Source: an uncultured Brevundimonas sp. (GTDB taxonomy: Bacteria > Pseudomonadota > Alphaproteobacteria > Caulobacterales > Caulobacteraceae). From it: a DNA stretch of 7,748 nt. The stretch lies in the NCBI RefSeq assembly GCF_943913055.1, contig NZ_CALTWS010000131.1, positions 1 to 7,748 of the forward strand. The letters are read 5' to 3'. How positions within the stretch are numbered: position 1 is the stretch's first letter; the number at the start of each line of letters is the position of its first letter. Position numbers and translations under genes: made by a program. The notes below the pieces were generated by a model that was given only the letters and a program-made list of their open reading frames with translations, made no database searches and had not been told where the DNA came from. This document shows positions 7,058 through 7,748 of this stretch, one piece after another.

Positions 7058-7748
7058 TCAGGCCGCGCGGGATGCGCCCAGCGGCAGTTTCTGGCTCTGC
7101 AGCCAGGCCTGGACCATCAGTATGGGCCATAGCTGCATGTCGTGATTGCGGGCACCGCTGAGATGCCGATCCCAAAGCGTGCGGACGGCGGCGGGGTCGA
7201 ACAAACCGCTGGCGGACAGGGCCGCGGGCGACAGAAGATCCTCGGCCCAGTCGCGCAGCTCGTCCCGCAGCCAGGGGCCGATCGGCACGCGGAAGCCCAT
7301 CTTGGGTCGCTCGATCAGGGCCCGGGGCACATGGCGGTAAAGGACCTCGCGCAGCACCCATTTGCTGACGCCGTCCCGGATCTTGAACTCCAGCGGCATC
7401 TGCCAGGCCAGATGGACGACTGCCGGATCCAGCATCGGCACGCGGCCCTCCAGCGAACAATGCATGGCCGCGCGGTCGACCTTCGTCAGGACGTCGCCAG
7501 GCAGATAGTGGACCGCGTCCAGGGCCATCATCCGCTCGGCCGGGGACAGCCCGCCCAATCCGCCGAGGTCGTGACCGGCAAAGCCGTCGGCGGTCAGGGC
7601 GCGCCCCATCAGGGCACCGGGATCGACATTGGGCGACAGAAGGGTGTGATACAGGTCGTCCGCGGACCGGCTGCCGATCGCGCCGGCGATCTTGTGAATC
7701 TTGTCGCCCGGCGCGCTGACGCGCCCTTGCAGAAGACGGCCCAACGAC
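7058..7748 (-). CDS. asnB: Asparagine synthetase (glutamine-hydrolysing), C-terminal part only
   Basis: C-terminal ~229 residues of a class B asparagine synthetase; the N-terminal glutaminase domain and the ATP-binding part of the synthetase domain lie outside the window. Family signatures visible are YLPGDVLTKVDRAAM, SLEGRVPMLDPAVV, SKWVLREVLYRHVP and RPKMGFRVPIGPWLR, all from the synthetase domain C-terminal half. The enzyme uses ATP to activate aspartate and ammonia channelled from glutamine; relatives in polysaccharide clusters are thought to amidate other carboxyls, such as uronic acids or attached amino acids, but this is not shown for this gene. The frame is open to the window edge, and an in-frame TTG at 7744 is not a real start. 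It lies immediately upstream of the sugar transferase in the same direction, suggesting a role in glycan production or decoration rather than general asparagine supply. Confidence 0.9.
   Translation of the reverse strand, partial: SLGRLLQGRVSAPGDKIHKIAGAIGSRSADDLYHTLLSPNVDPGALMGRALTADGFAGHDLGGLGGLSPAERMMALDAVHYLPGDVLTKVDRAAMHCSLEGRVPMLDPAVVHLAWQMPLEFKIRDGVSKWVLREVLYRHVPRALIERPKMGFRVPIGPWLRDELRDWAEDLLSPAALSASGLFDPAAVRTLWDRHLSGARNHDMQLWPILMVQAWLQSQKLPLGASRAA

Noticed and set aside
7051..7060. Perfect 10-bp palindrome TGAACGTTCA at the asparagine synthetase stop
   Set aside because: It includes the stop codon, is too short to be a terminator stem with a loop, and one such palindrome is expected by chance in a sequence of this kind; no evidence for an operator.
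6416..7132. 238-codon plus-strand open frame opposite the sugar transferase
   Set aside because: It is antisense to the PGT, whose motifs (IDELPQLWN, VGPRP) are unambiguous, and also crosses gene boundaries on the other strand. It has no own motif.

Overview
The window comes from a GC-rich bacterium, most likely an alphaproteobacterium of the Caulobacterales (Brevundimonas/Caulobacter-like). This rests on strong G/C third positions, GTG start use, a Caulobacter-type promoter (TTG-C-G / GCTA boxes) and the mix of an RTX serralysin with a glycan cluster. The assignment is inference; there is no rRNA or marker gene. All four genes lie on the minus strand and are transcribed from high to low coordinates.

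Glycan block (7748 to 4492). The first gene is the C-terminal part of a glutamine-hydrolysing asparagine synthetase (asnB family), cut by the window edge. An 18-base gap leads to a small monotopic phosphoglycosyl transferase (PglC/WreU-type bacterial sugar transferase), which starts glycan assembly on undecaprenyl phosphate. This gene overlaps by 8 bases a long gene encoding a fusion: an N-terminal WbpV/WreQ/Gne-type SDR nucleotide-sugar epimerase or 4-ketoreductase, and a C-terminal PglA-like GT4 glycosyltransferase. Together the genes could make or adjust a nucleotide sugar, load the first sugar phosphate on the lipid carrier and add the second sugar. That is the start of an O-antigen, capsule, exopolysaccharide or glycan-anchor pathway.

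Intergenic region (4344-4491). A 6-bp GC hairpin follows the stop of the fusion gene. A promoter-like sequence and a good ribosome binding site precede the next gene.

RTX protease (4343 to beyond position 1). One uninterrupted frame of at least 1447 codons encodes a secreted serralysin-type (M10B) zinc metalloprotease with HExxHxxGxxHP and a Met-turn. It continues with the serralysin C-terminal domain, RTX calcium-binding blocks, an embedded pre-peptidase C-terminal (PPC) domain, a tandem array of ~105-residue RTX modules, and the beginning of a 19-residue repeat at the window edge. Its C-terminal secretion signal lies outside. It has no Sec signal peptide, so type I secretion is expected; no transporter genes are in view. 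All three of its cysteines sit in one CxCC cluster before the catalytic domain.

The most notable points are the single-gene SDR-GT4 fusion, the modular architecture of the giant protease, and the cysteine cluster. Nothing suggests a mobile element, CRISPR array, tRNA or rRNA.
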